A DNA stretch of 42,893 bases, taken from NCBI GenBank assembly GCA_016703765.1, contig JADJBL010000036.1, positions 1 to 42,893 on the forward strand, read 5' to 3'. The translations under genes were made by a program, and so were the position numbers. Below the pieces are notes generated by a model. It was given only the letters and a program-made list of their open reading frames with translations. It had not been told where the DNA came from and searched no databases. Below are positions 9,169 through 17,422 of the stretch, in pieces (the first letter of the stretch is position 1; each line of letters opens with the position of its first letter). Source of the stretch: Saprospirales bacterium. Lineage in GTDB: Bacteria > Bacteroidota > Bacteroidia > Chitinophagales > Saprospiraceae.

Positions 9169-9618
9169 GGGCCCGAACAGCTCGATGAGTTTGTTGTGCC
9201 GGAAGGCAAAAATGTCTTGCAGTCTGGATTTCACGAGGATGGGATGCGCCAGTTTTCCCAAAAAACCGAGGGGAAGCTGGTAATCGACGATGTCGGTCAT
9301 TTCCACCCCGCTGGGAATTTCCTTGAAGAAGTGCCGGTGATGCCAAATCCGGTAAGGGCCCACGCGCTGTTCGTCCACAAAGTACTCCCCTTCCCGAATA
9401 TGCGTGATCTCGGTGACCCAGGTCAGCGGTATGCCCAGCAATGGGCGGACGGTATAGGTGATAAAAAGCCCGGGGTACATTTTTTCCGGAAGTTCGGACC
9501 TTAATTCAAAGCCCATTTCCGGCGGCGTAATGACGGAGAGGTTGCGGGGGGAGGAGAAAAAGTCCCAAGCGGTTTGGAGATCGATGGGGAGGCGTTGGGT
9601 TCGTTTGAGTTGGTGCAT
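9124..9618 (-). CDS. SRPBCC family (polyketide cyclase/START-like) protein
   Basis: The 164-residue protein fits the SRPBCC helix-grip fold that binds hydrophobic ligands. Visible features are the opening LKRTQRLPIDLQTAWDFFSSP, ITPPEMGFEL, the EYFVDEQRVGPYRIWHHRHFF strand pair, and a C-terminal helix ending SRLQDIFAFRHNKLIELF. The longer frame to 9735 adds a low-complexity N-terminus with no family similarity, so I chose ATG 9618. The 3' end overlaps the antiporter gene on the other strand by 45 bp. The ligand is not predictable from sequence. Confidence 0.82.
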   Translation of the reverse strand: MHQLKRTQRLPIDLQTAWDFFSSPRNLSVITPPEMGFELRSELPEKMYPGLFITYTVRPLLGIPLTWVTEITHIREGEYFVDEQRVGPYRIWHHRHFFKEIPSGVEMTDIVDYQLPLGFLGKLAHPILVKSRLQDIFAFRHNKLIELFGPLKNSDDERNDVGDV

Positions 9619-9703
9619 GGCGATGGGGATTGGAGTTTTTTGGTTTGGGTGTTCTAACAAAAAATGGCCGCGAAGGTTTGTTTCTAAATGCTCAATAGAC
9701 TGA

Positions 9704-9900
9704 GTGACCGGGTGACTGAGTCCGGCAAAGAACATAAGCTTATAAATAAGACAATCAGCTCAAAATCCTTGGTGACGGGTGACTGAGTCACCCGGTCACC
9801 CATTTAAATTATAAAAAGTGTCATACGATATAAAAATACTGACATTACCAGCTAAAAACCGTTCAACAGTGCTCACCGGGTGACTGAGTCACCCGGTCAC
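9704..9900. repeat. Three copies of a GTGACCGGGTGACTGAGTC palindromic element
   Basis: The stretch 9619-9914 holds no gene. Within it are a half copy at 9704-9722, a nearly complete palindrome at 9771-9800, and a complete one at 9874-9900. The core of the last is a perfect 23-bp odd palindrome at 9875-9897: ACCGGGTGACT, a central G, and AGTCACCCGGT. The intervening sequence is AT-rich. The element could act as a hairpin in RNA or a protein-binding dyad ahead of the flavoprotein gene; no transposase or integrase is nearby. Confidence 0.7.
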
Positions 9901-9914
9901 TAACCAAAACCTAA

Positions 9915-11144
9915 ATGCTAAAAGACCAACACCATACCATCCTGATCCTCGGAGGCGGCGCCGCCGGCTTCTTCGCCGCCATCGCCTGCGCGGAGCAAAA
10001 CCCCGCCGCCCGCGTCCGCATCCTGGAGAAAGGGAAAGAGGTGCTCGGCAAGGTAAAAGTCTCTGGCGGAGGGCGCTGCAATGTCACAAACGGTTGCTTC
10101 GAGCCTGCGGAGTTGGTGAAGAGCTACCCGCGCGGCGGCAAGGCGCTGCTGGGGCCTTTCCACCGCTTTTGCACCGGCGATACCATGCACTGGTTTGAAA
10201 GCCGCGGCGTGGCCCTCAAGATCGAAGACGACGGACGGGTTTTTCCGGTCAGCAATAATTCTCAAACCATCATCGATTGCCTGCTCGGGGCGGCGCACAA
10301 GGCCGGTGTGGAGGTGATCCGCCAAACCCGGGTGGACCAAATCTACCCCCCGGAACAGGGAAACCAGCGCTGGAAGATCATGACCGGCGAGGGCGAAGCG
10401 CTTTATGCCGACAAGGTGCTGATCGCCAGCGGCAGCAGTACCCCGGTTTGGGAAATGATCCGGCATCTGGGGCATCATATCGTGGATCCCGTCCCCTCCT
10501 TATTTACGTTCAACGTGAAAAACCCGCGGATCGAGGGTTTGCAAGGATTATCCGTGCCGCTTGCACAGGTGAAAATAGAGGGAACGAATTTCAAGGCAGA
10601 AGGTCCTCTGCTCGTCACCCATTGGGGCTTCAGCGGACCGGGCATCCTCCGCCTTTCGGCATGGGCGGCGAGAGAACTGCGCGACATGGACTACAAATTC
10701 CAAATCCGGATCAACTGGGCTTATCCTATGAATCCCAACGATTTGCAGGAAAAATTATACGCATTCAAGGAGGAGAATAGCCGCAAACTGGTTTCCAAAA
10801 TAAACCCGCTGGGCATGCCCCAACGCCTTTGGAAGCAATTGGGCGACCTGCCCGAACAGGAATGGGGCGCCATGGGCAAAAAAGCCCTGAACCAACTGGC
10901 GCAGGAACTCGCCGCAGGGCAGTTTGCCGTCACAGGCAAAAGCACCTTCAAGGACGAGTTTGTCACCGCCGGGGGCGTTGATCTCAAAGAAGTCGATTTC
11001 AAAACCTTCGAAAGCCGCATCCACAAAGGGCTTTATTTTGCCGGGGAGGTCCTCGATATCGACGCCATCACGGGCGGGTTCAACTTTCAGGCGGCCTGGA
11101 CGGGGGGATGGATCGCAGGGCAGGCGATGGCGGAGATTGGGTAG
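9915..11144 (+). CDS. NAD(P)/FAD-dependent oxidoreductase, HI0933 family
   Basis: The 409-residue flavoprotein has an N-terminal dinucleotide-binding motif LILGGGAAGFFAA (residues ~10-22), the family hallmark EVLGKVKVSGGGRCNVTN near 42-59, and the C-terminal FAD contact GLYFAGEVLDIDAITGGFN followed by QAAWTGGWIAG. These are the defining features of the HI0933/YhiN-type group (related to BaiN). The physiological substrate is generally unknown. The gene stands alone behind the palindromic repeats and ends 9 bp from the convergent beta-helix gene. Confidence 0.92.
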   Translation: MLKDQHHTILILGGGAAGFFAAIACAEQNPAARVRILEKGKEVLGKVKVSGGGRCNVTNGCFEPAELVKSYPRGGKALLGPFHRFCTGDTMHWFESRGVALKIEDDGRVFPVSNNSQTIIDCLLGAAHKAGVEVIRQTRVDQIYPPEQGNQRWKIMTGEGEALYADKVLIASGSSTPVWEMIRHLGHHIVDPVPSLFTFNVKNPRIEGLQGLSVPLAQVKIEGTNFKAEGPLLVTHWGFSGPGILRLSAWAARELRDMDYKFQIRINWAYPMNPNDLQEKLYAFKEENSRKLVSKINPLGMPQRLWKQLGDLPEQEWGAMGKKALNQLAQELAAGQFAVTGKSTFKDEFVTAGGVDLKEVDFKTFESRIHKGLYFAGEVLDIDAITGGFNFQAAWTGGWIAGQAMAEIG

Positions 11145-11153
11145 CCTTCGGCC

Positions 11154-12605
11154 CTACTCGATCACCACCATTTGCACCCTACCCCCTGCCTGCAAAAAAT
11201 ACACCGCTTTCGGCAAATGCCCCACCGGTATGACCCGACCCTGGTAAACCCCAAGCACCTCTCCTGCGCTGTTGATCAGCTCAAACTCGAGGTCTCCCGG
11301 CGCTCCCTGGATATACAGGAAATCTTTCGCAGGGTTAGGAAACACCCGAAACCCCACCTCACTGCTTCTTCCGTCAACCGCAGAGGGCCCCTCCCCTCCT
11401 TCAATCGCCCCAATGGAGGGAGGATTCAAAAAGGACTGGCCGTTGAAATCCGTGTCCGGCTCGGCAAAGACCTTTCCGGCGCCGATCGCGGGACTCGTCG
11501 GCAGTAGCGCAAAATCCATCCATGGATCTACAAACTGGGGATCGGCGATGATCTGCCCAACGTCGGCGACCGGAAGCCCGGGACTCCAGGCGCCGCTGCT
11601 TTCGTTAAACCAAAGGTTATTGGAAAAAGTAAAAGAAGCAGCATCCGTATCGGGACCAATATTGACCTCGGTGAGGTCGGCGCCCAGGTACACGATATTA
11701 TTGCTGAATTCGTTGTCGCTGCAAGGGAGAAATCCGGGCTCGGTCGTCTCCTGGAGTATGCGCAGAACCCAGTTTTCGGGCATGTAAAGCGTGTTATGCC
11801 GTACCCTTGCCCGCACACAGCCCACATAGGCGATGGGCGACCAGGAGCCGGTAAACACATTGCAAAACACGTCGATATCGGCGGCCTCGAAGGCCTCTGT
11901 GATCGGATCGGGCAGTGGAGGCCGGAAAAACTCTAAGTCCGTGGAGCCGCCGATGTTGATGGCGCGCTGGTCGATGTCGCGAAACACATTGCCCCGTATG
12001 AGCACAAACTGGCTTCCGCCCTTTGCCTGAATGCCCGAAGACCCCGCATCCTCAAAATAACAGCCCTCGATCAGGCCATTATGGCAGCCCACCATATCGA
12101 CGCCGCTACCGTCGGCGCCGTTGATAAAAGAGCAGTTTTGAACGAGGAAAAAATCCAGTCCCGAAAGCTTCAGGAAGTCGTTGTTTCCGCCGGCGTCTAT
12201 ATCCTCAAACAGGCAATTGCGCACTTCGATGTGGTGGGCCGGTGTGGTGTAGTCGCCCCCGTCGTCGATATTGATGCCGTTGCCGGTTTGCTCCCGGATC
12301 CGAAAGCCGTCGAGTATCAGGTGCGAGCAATCGATGAGGTGAATGGCCTCCGACCCTCCTTCGAACACCGCGCCATGCAGGGTTTCCGACTTAATCACGA
12401 TGGGCGCGACGGCCGTTCCGTGGAGCTCTTCCAGAAATTGGGTTCCGTCGCTGTATGTCCCATCAAAGACCAATACCGTGTCTCCGGCCGATATGCTCGA
12501 CGCTGCGGCTTCCAGGGTGGGGAAATCGCCGCCCGGGCCTACGGTGATAGGTTGGGAGAAGGAAAGGATCGGAGCCAATGCCAAAATCAGGCTCAGCAAT
12601 CTCAT
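11154..12605 (-). CDS. Secreted right-handed parallel beta-helix protein with T9SS sorting domain
   Basis: The 483-residue protein starts with a signal peptide (MRLLSLILALAPILSFSQP). It continues with a Pel/NosD-like N-cap (GPGGDFPTLEAAASSISAGDTVLV) and beta-helix coils containing HLILDGFRI, HIEVRNCLFEDI, GLIEGCYFEDAGSSGI and ARVRHNTLYMP. A choice-of-anchor-like close (SPAIGAG, then DFNGQ and SIGAIEGG) precedes a T9SS type A sorting domain (FRVFPNPAKDFLYIQG to KAVYFLQAGG). Such proteins usually bind or cleave polysaccharides at the cell surface; no catalytic residues can be assigned here. It follows, on the same strand, a small exported protein and the BlaR1-like gene. Confidence 0.88.
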   Translation of the reverse strand: MRLLSLILALAPILSFSQPITVGPGGDFPTLEAAASSISAGDTVLVFDGTYSDGTQFLEELHGTAVAPIVIKSETLHGAVFEGGSEAIHLIDCSHLILDGFRIREQTGNGINIDDGGDYTTPAHHIEVRNCLFEDIDAGGNNDFLKLSGLDFFLVQNCSFINGADGSGVDMVGCHNGLIEGCYFEDAGSSGIQAKGGSQFVLIRGNVFRDIDQRAINIGGSTDLEFFRPPLPDPITEAFEAADIDVFCNVFTGSWSPIAYVGCVRARVRHNTLYMPENWVLRILQETTEPGFLPCSDNEFSNNIVYLGADLTEVNIGPDTDAASFTFSNNLWFNESSGAWSPGLPVADVGQIIADPQFVDPWMDFALLPTSPAIGAGKVFAEPDTDFNGQSFLNPPSIGAIEGGEGPSAVDGRSSEVGFRVFPNPAKDFLYIQGAPGDLEFELINSAGEVLGVYQGRVIPVGHLPKAVYFLQAGGRVQMVVIE

Positions 12606-12620
12606 AAGCTTATGTTTTTT

Positions 12621-12983
12621 TCATTCCAAATTTCCTACTCCGAATGGAGAAACGACTCCCTTGGAGTAATCGCGGTAAAACCCAAACTTGCTTTGGTTTG
12701 TCAGGGAAGCACTCTCTGCACTCCCCGAAAACCCGTCTTTACAGTCTACTGTAAAATAAAGGCTATTCAAGTCTCCATATTTGTCAAATTCGATTTTCCG
12801 GTAATCGAGCACAATCCCTTTTTTTGCAAGGTCAAGTTTAATCTTGGCCAGATCATTCAATTCCGTTTTTCGGTTGAAAATTACTTCGATACGTCCTTTG
12901 GTCAATGTTGTGGGTTCGGGTGCAAAACTGGTTAGTAATGCAAAAAGAAGGAAGAATGGAAAAGTTCTGGTAAGGGTTCTCAT
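12621..12983 (-). CDS. Small exported protein resembling the M56-associated C-terminal domain
   Basis: The 120-residue product has a signal peptide (MRTLTRTFPFFLLFALLTSF) and a mature part of about 95 residues. The middle (ELNDLAKIKLDLAKKGIVLDY, then FDKYGDLNSLYFTVDC and KDGFSGSA) resembles a short alpha/beta domain that, in many Bacteroidota, follows BlaR1/M56 membrane domains. Here it is a separate gene placed 47 bp downstream of a BlaR1-like gene on the same strand, which fits a shared operon. A similar domain in its own right is the best description; the function is unknown. Confidence 0.6.
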   Translation of the reverse strand: MRTLTRTFPFFLLFALLTSFAPEPTTLTKGRIEVIFNRKTELNDLAKIKLDLAKKGIVLDYRKIEFDKYGDLNSLYFTVDCKDGFSGSAESASLTNQSKFGFYRDYSKGVVSPFGVGNLE

Positions 12984-13030
12984 GATAATTCAGTTTAATA
13001 ATATAGGTAATTAATTAATAAACAAGGTTT

Positions 13031-15802
13031 TCACTTCCTAAACCTCACCACCACCCCCTCCCACAGCATATCCATCCGCTGAAAGACGATGCCGTATTCG
13101 GACTCCATCTGAAATTGTACGGAATTGAGGGAGGAACAATCCATCGAAAAGCTGAAACGATCGGCCATAAAGGCGTTGGGGAACCACTCCACGATCTCGT
13201 CGAAACGATGCTCCAGGTGCAGGGCCAGCTCATCGAGGGTGACGCCGGTCAGCACGTGGGTGCCCTCCCATTTGAAAACGCGGATCTTTTCCTCCGGCGC
13301 CGCTTTGCCTTTAAAATTCGCGAGGTTCAACAGGTCGGGGTCCTTCAGGTGCAGCCGCCAGTTGGGACGTGGAAGGCGTTCATGCGAAAAATCGAAGCGA
13401 AACTGCTTTTGCAACTCGTTCAGCATAAACTCCCGGGCCCGCTCGGGAAGCGGTCCATTGGCCGATAAACGCACGTTCACAATGGGTTCGGGGCCAAGCC
13501 CGCGAAAATCCATCCTGCTTTTGGGCTGTCGCGATAGCTCCGCGATCAGGTCGGTGAGCGGGTAATTCCGGTAGGCCAGAGATTGGTCCTCCTCTACCCT
13601 TTCCGGCTCGCTTTCCTCGCCTGCCTCTACCTGCTCCACCGTCACTTTCCAGCGAATATCGGCCTCCGATTTGCCGATGTGAAAGGCAAAGACCAGGGGC
13701 GCGGAAAATAAGTCCCCTTCCCCATCGGCCACCACCAACTGGTCGATAAAAAGGGAGGTCCTGGGTCTGACCCAATTCGACAGGCTGTCTCCAGGTGAGA
13801 AAGGCATGTTCTGAGAGTTGAACCATCCAGCTCGCAGGGGCCTGTTTTCCTGATACAGGTACATCGCAAAGGAATGGATCTTCAGGGACTGCCCACCACC
13901 ATTTATGCGAATGGGTTGCCCCTGCTGCGATCGAAACTCCTCCAGGGAATAGACCTTGCTGTCTGGAGCCGCAAAAAGGGAGCCCCATTCGAGGTAAAGG
14001 GTATCGAGCAGGTGATAGGGCAACTCCGGAAGCAGGTCGCCCAGGAATACGGAATCCAGCGGCAGTTCCTCTTCCCGGAGCAAGGCCATCGTACTTTCGG
14101 GGGTTTGCACCAGCCGGTCATAAGTCTGGAATCCGGGAATATGGACGATCCGGTAGGCGTCGTTGCCCCGGTACATGTCCAGAATCTTCCGGTTTCGGGC
14201 CAGGCTCGTGTCGATCCGCAACAAAGACGGAGGCTCATCGCGGGTGACCAGTTGGAAGGAGTACATCGTGTCGATCCTCGGCAGGCCCTGCGCCCGGAGC
14301 GGAGGGTCGTATGCCGTGTCGGAGTCGCGGATCTCCAGGTTGACCGCGTTCACTTCGATATTGCCCGGCAAGGTGGCCACGATGGTCCAGGTGCTTGCGG
14401 GGCGATAGTCCTCCGGCGCTATGGAGACATGGGCGCTACCGCTATCCAGCTCCACCTGCCGCATACCGGAGATATAATAATTGGGCCTCGAATAATCGTC
14501 CATTAGGGTTACCCTGACCGATTCGGCCAGGAGCAACGAGTCGCCCATGTAAAACTGAACCGGGCCCTTCGCAAGTTTTTTGAACTCTTCCAGGTCGTAA
14601 ATGGCATAGGCGCCGTACACATTCGGGTTTGCCCGAAAATCGAGCGGAAGCCTGATCCCGCCCCAAACCAGGGCGTATGGGCTGTGCGGGGTCAGGACCG
14701 CAAGATTGCGGCCGGTCGCGCTCTTTTTCCATTCAAAAATGGGCATTTCTACCCCCCAGGTCTGCAACACGTCCCAGTAGCCATAGACCCTCTCTTTTTC
14801 GCTTACCCCGACCACTGCCAGCCAGGAGCGGTTCTGCTTATCCTCGATTTTCAGGAATATCGTCATCTCCGTCGCATAGCGCTGCTCGTTAAAAAAGGCC
14901 TGAATCTCGGTTAGCGAGCCCAGCTCCGTGGGTTTGGATTGATAGGGGAAAAGCGCCAGGGCTTCGACGGATATCGGTTCGAACAGCCAGCCGTCCCTTT
15001 TCCAGGTCCAGGTTTGGTTATATATGGAAAAAAACTCGAAAGGGCTGAGCATCCGCATGGGGAAGCGGGTCAGGGTGTCGGGGGCAAGGGGGGTCAAAAT
15101 GGTCTTATACCCTCCCCATGCCCACCAGGCCTGCTCCTGCCGGGGCGTGCCGAGTTGGAAAAGGGGTGTTTCCAGCTGCGACTTCCATTCGTTGGTCCTG
15201 CTTTCCAGGTCGTTCCACATCGGCGCGCGGCAGACCTGGTTGGCCGAAAACAGCCAGGATAAAAGCAGGCAGCTTCCAACGGAGGCGAAGATCAGATAAG
15301 GCGCATTTGTGGAAATAGCTCGGGCCGGAAGGGCATCGGCATTATTCATCCCGCTTTCCACCCTTCGAAGCTCGTTTCTAAAGAGGAGCAGAATGGGCTG
15401 AAACCAAAAAAGGGCAATTCCGCCCTCGACAAACATCAGTTCCAAGGTTTCTGTAGGCTTTCTACCCGCGGCCGCCAGCCGGTCGCTCAGCCGGAACAGG
15501 AGCACCGCCGTAACCAAAAAGTACCCCAGGCTCAGCAGCTCCATCCCGGAGATCTGAATCGCTCCGCCGGGAAACCACTCCACCCATCGGGCCCATTTTG
15601 CCGGAAGCTGGGAAAGCGAGGTTTCAGAATGCGGCCATTGAAAATCGAGGAGGGGAATGGCGAGCGCAAAAGCCGGCGCCGCAAGCAAATACCATTTTCG
15701 GAAAAACAGGGAAAGACGCCTGCGGAAGGCCAGGTACAACCCCCAGGCAAACAACAGGCAGATGGCCGATTCGATCCAGTAGAGAAACAGGGAGCTCGCC
15801 AT
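13031..15802 (-). CDS. BlaR1/M56-like membrane protein without HExxH, with DUF3738-like C-terminus
   Basis: The 923-residue protein begins with four to five membrane helices (FLYWIESAICLLFAWGLYLAF, LLAAPAFALAIPLL, ELLSLGYFLVTAVLLF, IALFWFQPILLLF and LIFASVGSCLLLSWLF). The ALFWFQPILLLFRNELR segment corresponds to the ALFWFHPL region of BlaR1/M56 proteases, but the preceding HExxH zinc motif is absent: ETLELMFVEGG occupies its place. A long periplasmic part of ~550 residues follows. The last ~190 residues (from YPLTDLIAEL through FMLNELQKQFRFDF, LTGVTLDELALHLE and VEWFP) resemble the DUF3738 domain often found after BlaR1 modules. No BlaI-type repressor gene is adjacent. I infer a non-proteolytic sensor or structural derivative. 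Confidence 0.65.
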   Translation of the reverse strand: MASSLFLYWIESAICLLFAWGLYLAFRRRLSLFFRKWYLLAAPAFALAIPLLDFQWPHSETSLSQLPAKWARWVEWFPGGAIQISGMELLSLGYFLVTAVLLFRLSDRLAAAGRKPTETLELMFVEGGIALFWFQPILLLFRNELRRVESGMNNADALPARAISTNAPYLIFASVGSCLLLSWLFSANQVCRAPMWNDLESRTNEWKSQLETPLFQLGTPRQEQAWWAWGGYKTILTPLAPDTLTRFPMRMLSPFEFFSIYNQTWTWKRDGWLFEPISVEALALFPYQSKPTELGSLTEIQAFFNEQRYATEMTIFLKIEDKQNRSWLAVVGVSEKERVYGYWDVLQTWGVEMPIFEWKKSATGRNLAVLTPHSPYALVWGGIRLPLDFRANPNVYGAYAIYDLEEFKKLAKGPVQFYMGDSLLLAESVRVTLMDDYSRPNYYISGMRQVELDSGSAHVSIAPEDYRPASTWTIVATLPGNIEVNAVNLEIRDSDTAYDPPLRAQGLPRIDTMYSFQLVTRDEPPSLLRIDTSLARNRKILDMYRGNDAYRIVHIPGFQTYDRLVQTPESTMALLREEELPLDSVFLGDLLPELPYHLLDTLYLEWGSLFAAPDSKVYSLEEFRSQQGQPIRINGGGQSLKIHSFAMYLYQENRPLRAGWFNSQNMPFSPGDSLSNWVRPRTSLFIDQLVVADGEGDLFSAPLVFAFHIGKSEADIRWKVTVEQVEAGEESEPERVEEDQSLAYRNYPLTDLIAELSRQPKSRMDFRGLGPEPIVNVRLSANGPLPERAREFMLNELQKQFRFDFSHERLPRPNWRLHLKDPDLLNLANFKGKAAPEEKIRVFKWEGTHVLTGVTLDELALHLEHRFDEIVEWFPNAFMADRFSFSMDCSSLNSVQFQMESEYGIVFQRMDMLWEGVVVRFRK

Positions 15803-15914
15803 GTTGGAGGCTTATTTCATTTCCTATAATGCAAGTTGCAATAATTTTTTATCCTCGCAAAACTTACAAAATCCCCGTAATGTTATTTGAAATAACCGTT
15901 TTAACCCATTGTCC

Positions 15915-16553
15915 ATGACAGCTCAGGCCATTTCCCTCAACGAACGGGAAGCAATCCAGAAATATTTCGGCAAAGCCCTGGAAGAATTGACCATTCAGGA
16001 GTTTCAGCGCATCCGCAAGGAGCTCAGGTCCAAATTCCATCCCGACAACTTCGAGAAGTTCGAAGACGACACCGTCCGGGAAATGGCGACCGAGCGCTTC
16101 CAGCATATCGAGGGCCTGACGGAAAAAATGGAGGCCTATTTTCAGGGAGAACTACCCGCACAAGGCGAAGGGGCGCCGGTTGCAACCCCCGCGAGCTACG
16201 CCTTCGAGGGCATGAAGATCGAGATCCTCACCACCGACAAAGACCTCAAATACGACCTGTTCGGCTCTTTTTACAAATGGCTCCGGCTGGGCGAACAGTT
16301 CAAGATCCCCCATACCGCCAACGCCTATATCATCATGGACGAAGACCACCGCGGCGTCCGGATCGGATACAGCGAAACGATCCGAATGTACCTCACTTTC
16401 GGAGTAGACGACGCTATCGAAGATATCGTGGAGTGGTTTTTCCAGCGCATCCACGGCCGGGCCATGGGCCTGCTCATCCACGGCCAGAAAATCGAAGTGG
16501 ATTATAACGCGATATTGGGGGCGGTGAGGAAGCCTTCCTTGCTATTAGCATAG
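15915..16553 (+). CDS. J-domain-like protein of unknown function
   Basis: The 212-residue cytoplasmic protein contains, near residues 18-75, two amphipathic helices joined by a loop with HPD at positions 42-44 (KFHPDNFEKFEDD). This arrangement, with a basic helix before HPD and a helix with RFQHIEGLTEKMEAY after it, resembles the J domain that stimulates DnaK ATPase. A linker with PAQGEGAPVATPAS leads to an ~115-residue alpha/beta domain (MKIEILTTDKDLKYDLFGSF to VDYNAILGAV) that I do not recognise. There is no G/F region or zinc finger. ATG 15915 is preferred over TTG 15909. The gene converges on the ABC operon, sharing a hairpin at 16561-16610. Confidence 0.6.
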   Translation: MTAQAISLNEREAIQKYFGKALEELTIQEFQRIRKELRSKFHPDNFEKFEDDTVREMATERFQHIEGLTEKMEAYFQGELPAQGEGAPVATPASYAFEGMKIEILTTDKDLKYDLFGSFYKWLRLGEQFKIPHTANAYIIMDEDHRGVRIGYSETIRMYLTFGVDDAIEDIVEWFFQRIHGRAMGLLIHGQKIEVDYNAILGAVRKPSLLLA

Positions 16554-16560
16554 TTAATAA

Positions 16561-16610
16561 GTTAATAAGGGTATAAGTTTTTGGCAATAATAACTTATTC
16601 CCTTATTAAC
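16561..16610. terminator. Bidirectional hairpin of GTTAATAAG units
   Basis: Arms 16561-16579 (GTTAATAAGGGTATAAGTT) and 16592-16610 (AACTTATTCCCTTATTAAC) pair with 18 of 19 matches and a 12-base loop. The hairpin fills the gap between the J-domain-like gene (stop 16551-16553) and the ABC ATPase gene (stop at 16611-16613), which face each other. Placement suggests a shared terminator. Confidence 0.65.
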
Positions 16611-17405
16611 TCAAAAACTAACAACCTTTAGCATCCTATCCTCCACATCCCTCACCAGTTCCATAAAATGGGTCTGGCGTTTGATCTCCCGATCCCGTTT
16701 GAAGGGGAGGTCGACGGCTACGTGCTCGATAAAACGGGAGGGCGCCCTTTTCATCATGTAAATATCGTCGCCGAGGTAAACGGCTTCGGAGATGTCGTGG
16801 GTGACAAAGACCACGGTGGGATGAAATTTGTACCAAAGTTCGAGCAGCAACTCCTGCATTTGCAGGCGGGTATTGATGTCCAGCGCGCCGAAGGGCTCGT
16901 CCATGAGGAGGATATCCGGGTTGGCGATCATGCTTCTGGCGATGGCCACCCGTTGCAATTGTCCGCCCGAAAGGGTCGGATACTGGGCAAATTTTTTCTC
17001 ATGGCCCGCGAGCCCCACCAACTCGATGAACTCCATCGCTTTGCTGTTGCGCTCTTTTTCCTCTACTCCCTTGTATCGAAGGCCCAGCGCCACGTTGTCC
17101 AGCACCGTCATCCAGGGCAGGGAAGAGTATTGTTGAAACACCATACTCACCCGGTTATCGGTCGTGATGGGCTTGTCGTGAATGAGCACTTCGCCCGTGG
17201 TGGGTTTCTGCAAGCCGGCGATATACCGCAAAATGGTCGATTTTCCGCAGCCCGAAGCGCCGAGGATCACGATGAACTGGCCCTGGTCCGCCTTGTCCTC
17301 GATCAACATGTCCAGGTGCTGAATGATGAAGGTCTTCCCTCCATCGTAGCTCTGGCTGATGTCCTTCAGTTGCACAATATTGGGCTGCTCAGTATCTTTA
17401 AACAT
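16611..17405 (-). CDS. ABC transporter ATP-binding protein, NitT/TauT type
   Basis: The 264-residue protein has all ABC ATPase motifs: Walker A GASGCGKST (49-57), Q-loop VFQQYSSLPW, signature LSGGQLQR (145-152), Walker B ILLMDEPFGALD, and the switch histidine in VFVTHDISEA. The DEPFGALD form and the length are typical of the nitrate/sulfonate/taurine importer branch. I chose ATG 17405; an upstream extension to 17519 would run into the permease gene and has no similarity. It ends the minus-strand operon, 17 bp downstream of the permease, and would drive transport at the cytoplasmic face of the inner membrane. Confidence 0.93.
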   Translation of the reverse strand: MFKDTEQPNIVQLKDISQSYDGGKTFIIQHLDMLIEDKADQGQFIVILGASGCGKSTILRYIAGLQKPTTGEVLIHDKPITTDNRVSMVFQQYSSLPWMTVLDNVALGLRYKGVEEKERNSKAMEFIELVGLAGHEKKFAQYPTLSGGQLQRVAIARSMIANPDILLMDEPFGALDINTRLQMQELLLELWYKFHPTVVFVTHDISEAVYLGDDIYMMKRAPSRFIEHVAVDLPFKRDREIKRQTHFMELVRDVEDRMLKVVSF

Positions 17406-17422
17406 GGTGGTCTTTTTTCGAA

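Noticed and set aside
12621..15802. Calling the BlaR1-like protein an active M56 metalloprotease antibiotic sensor.
   Set aside because: HExxH is absent, and no BlaI repressor or beta-lactamase gene is adjacent.
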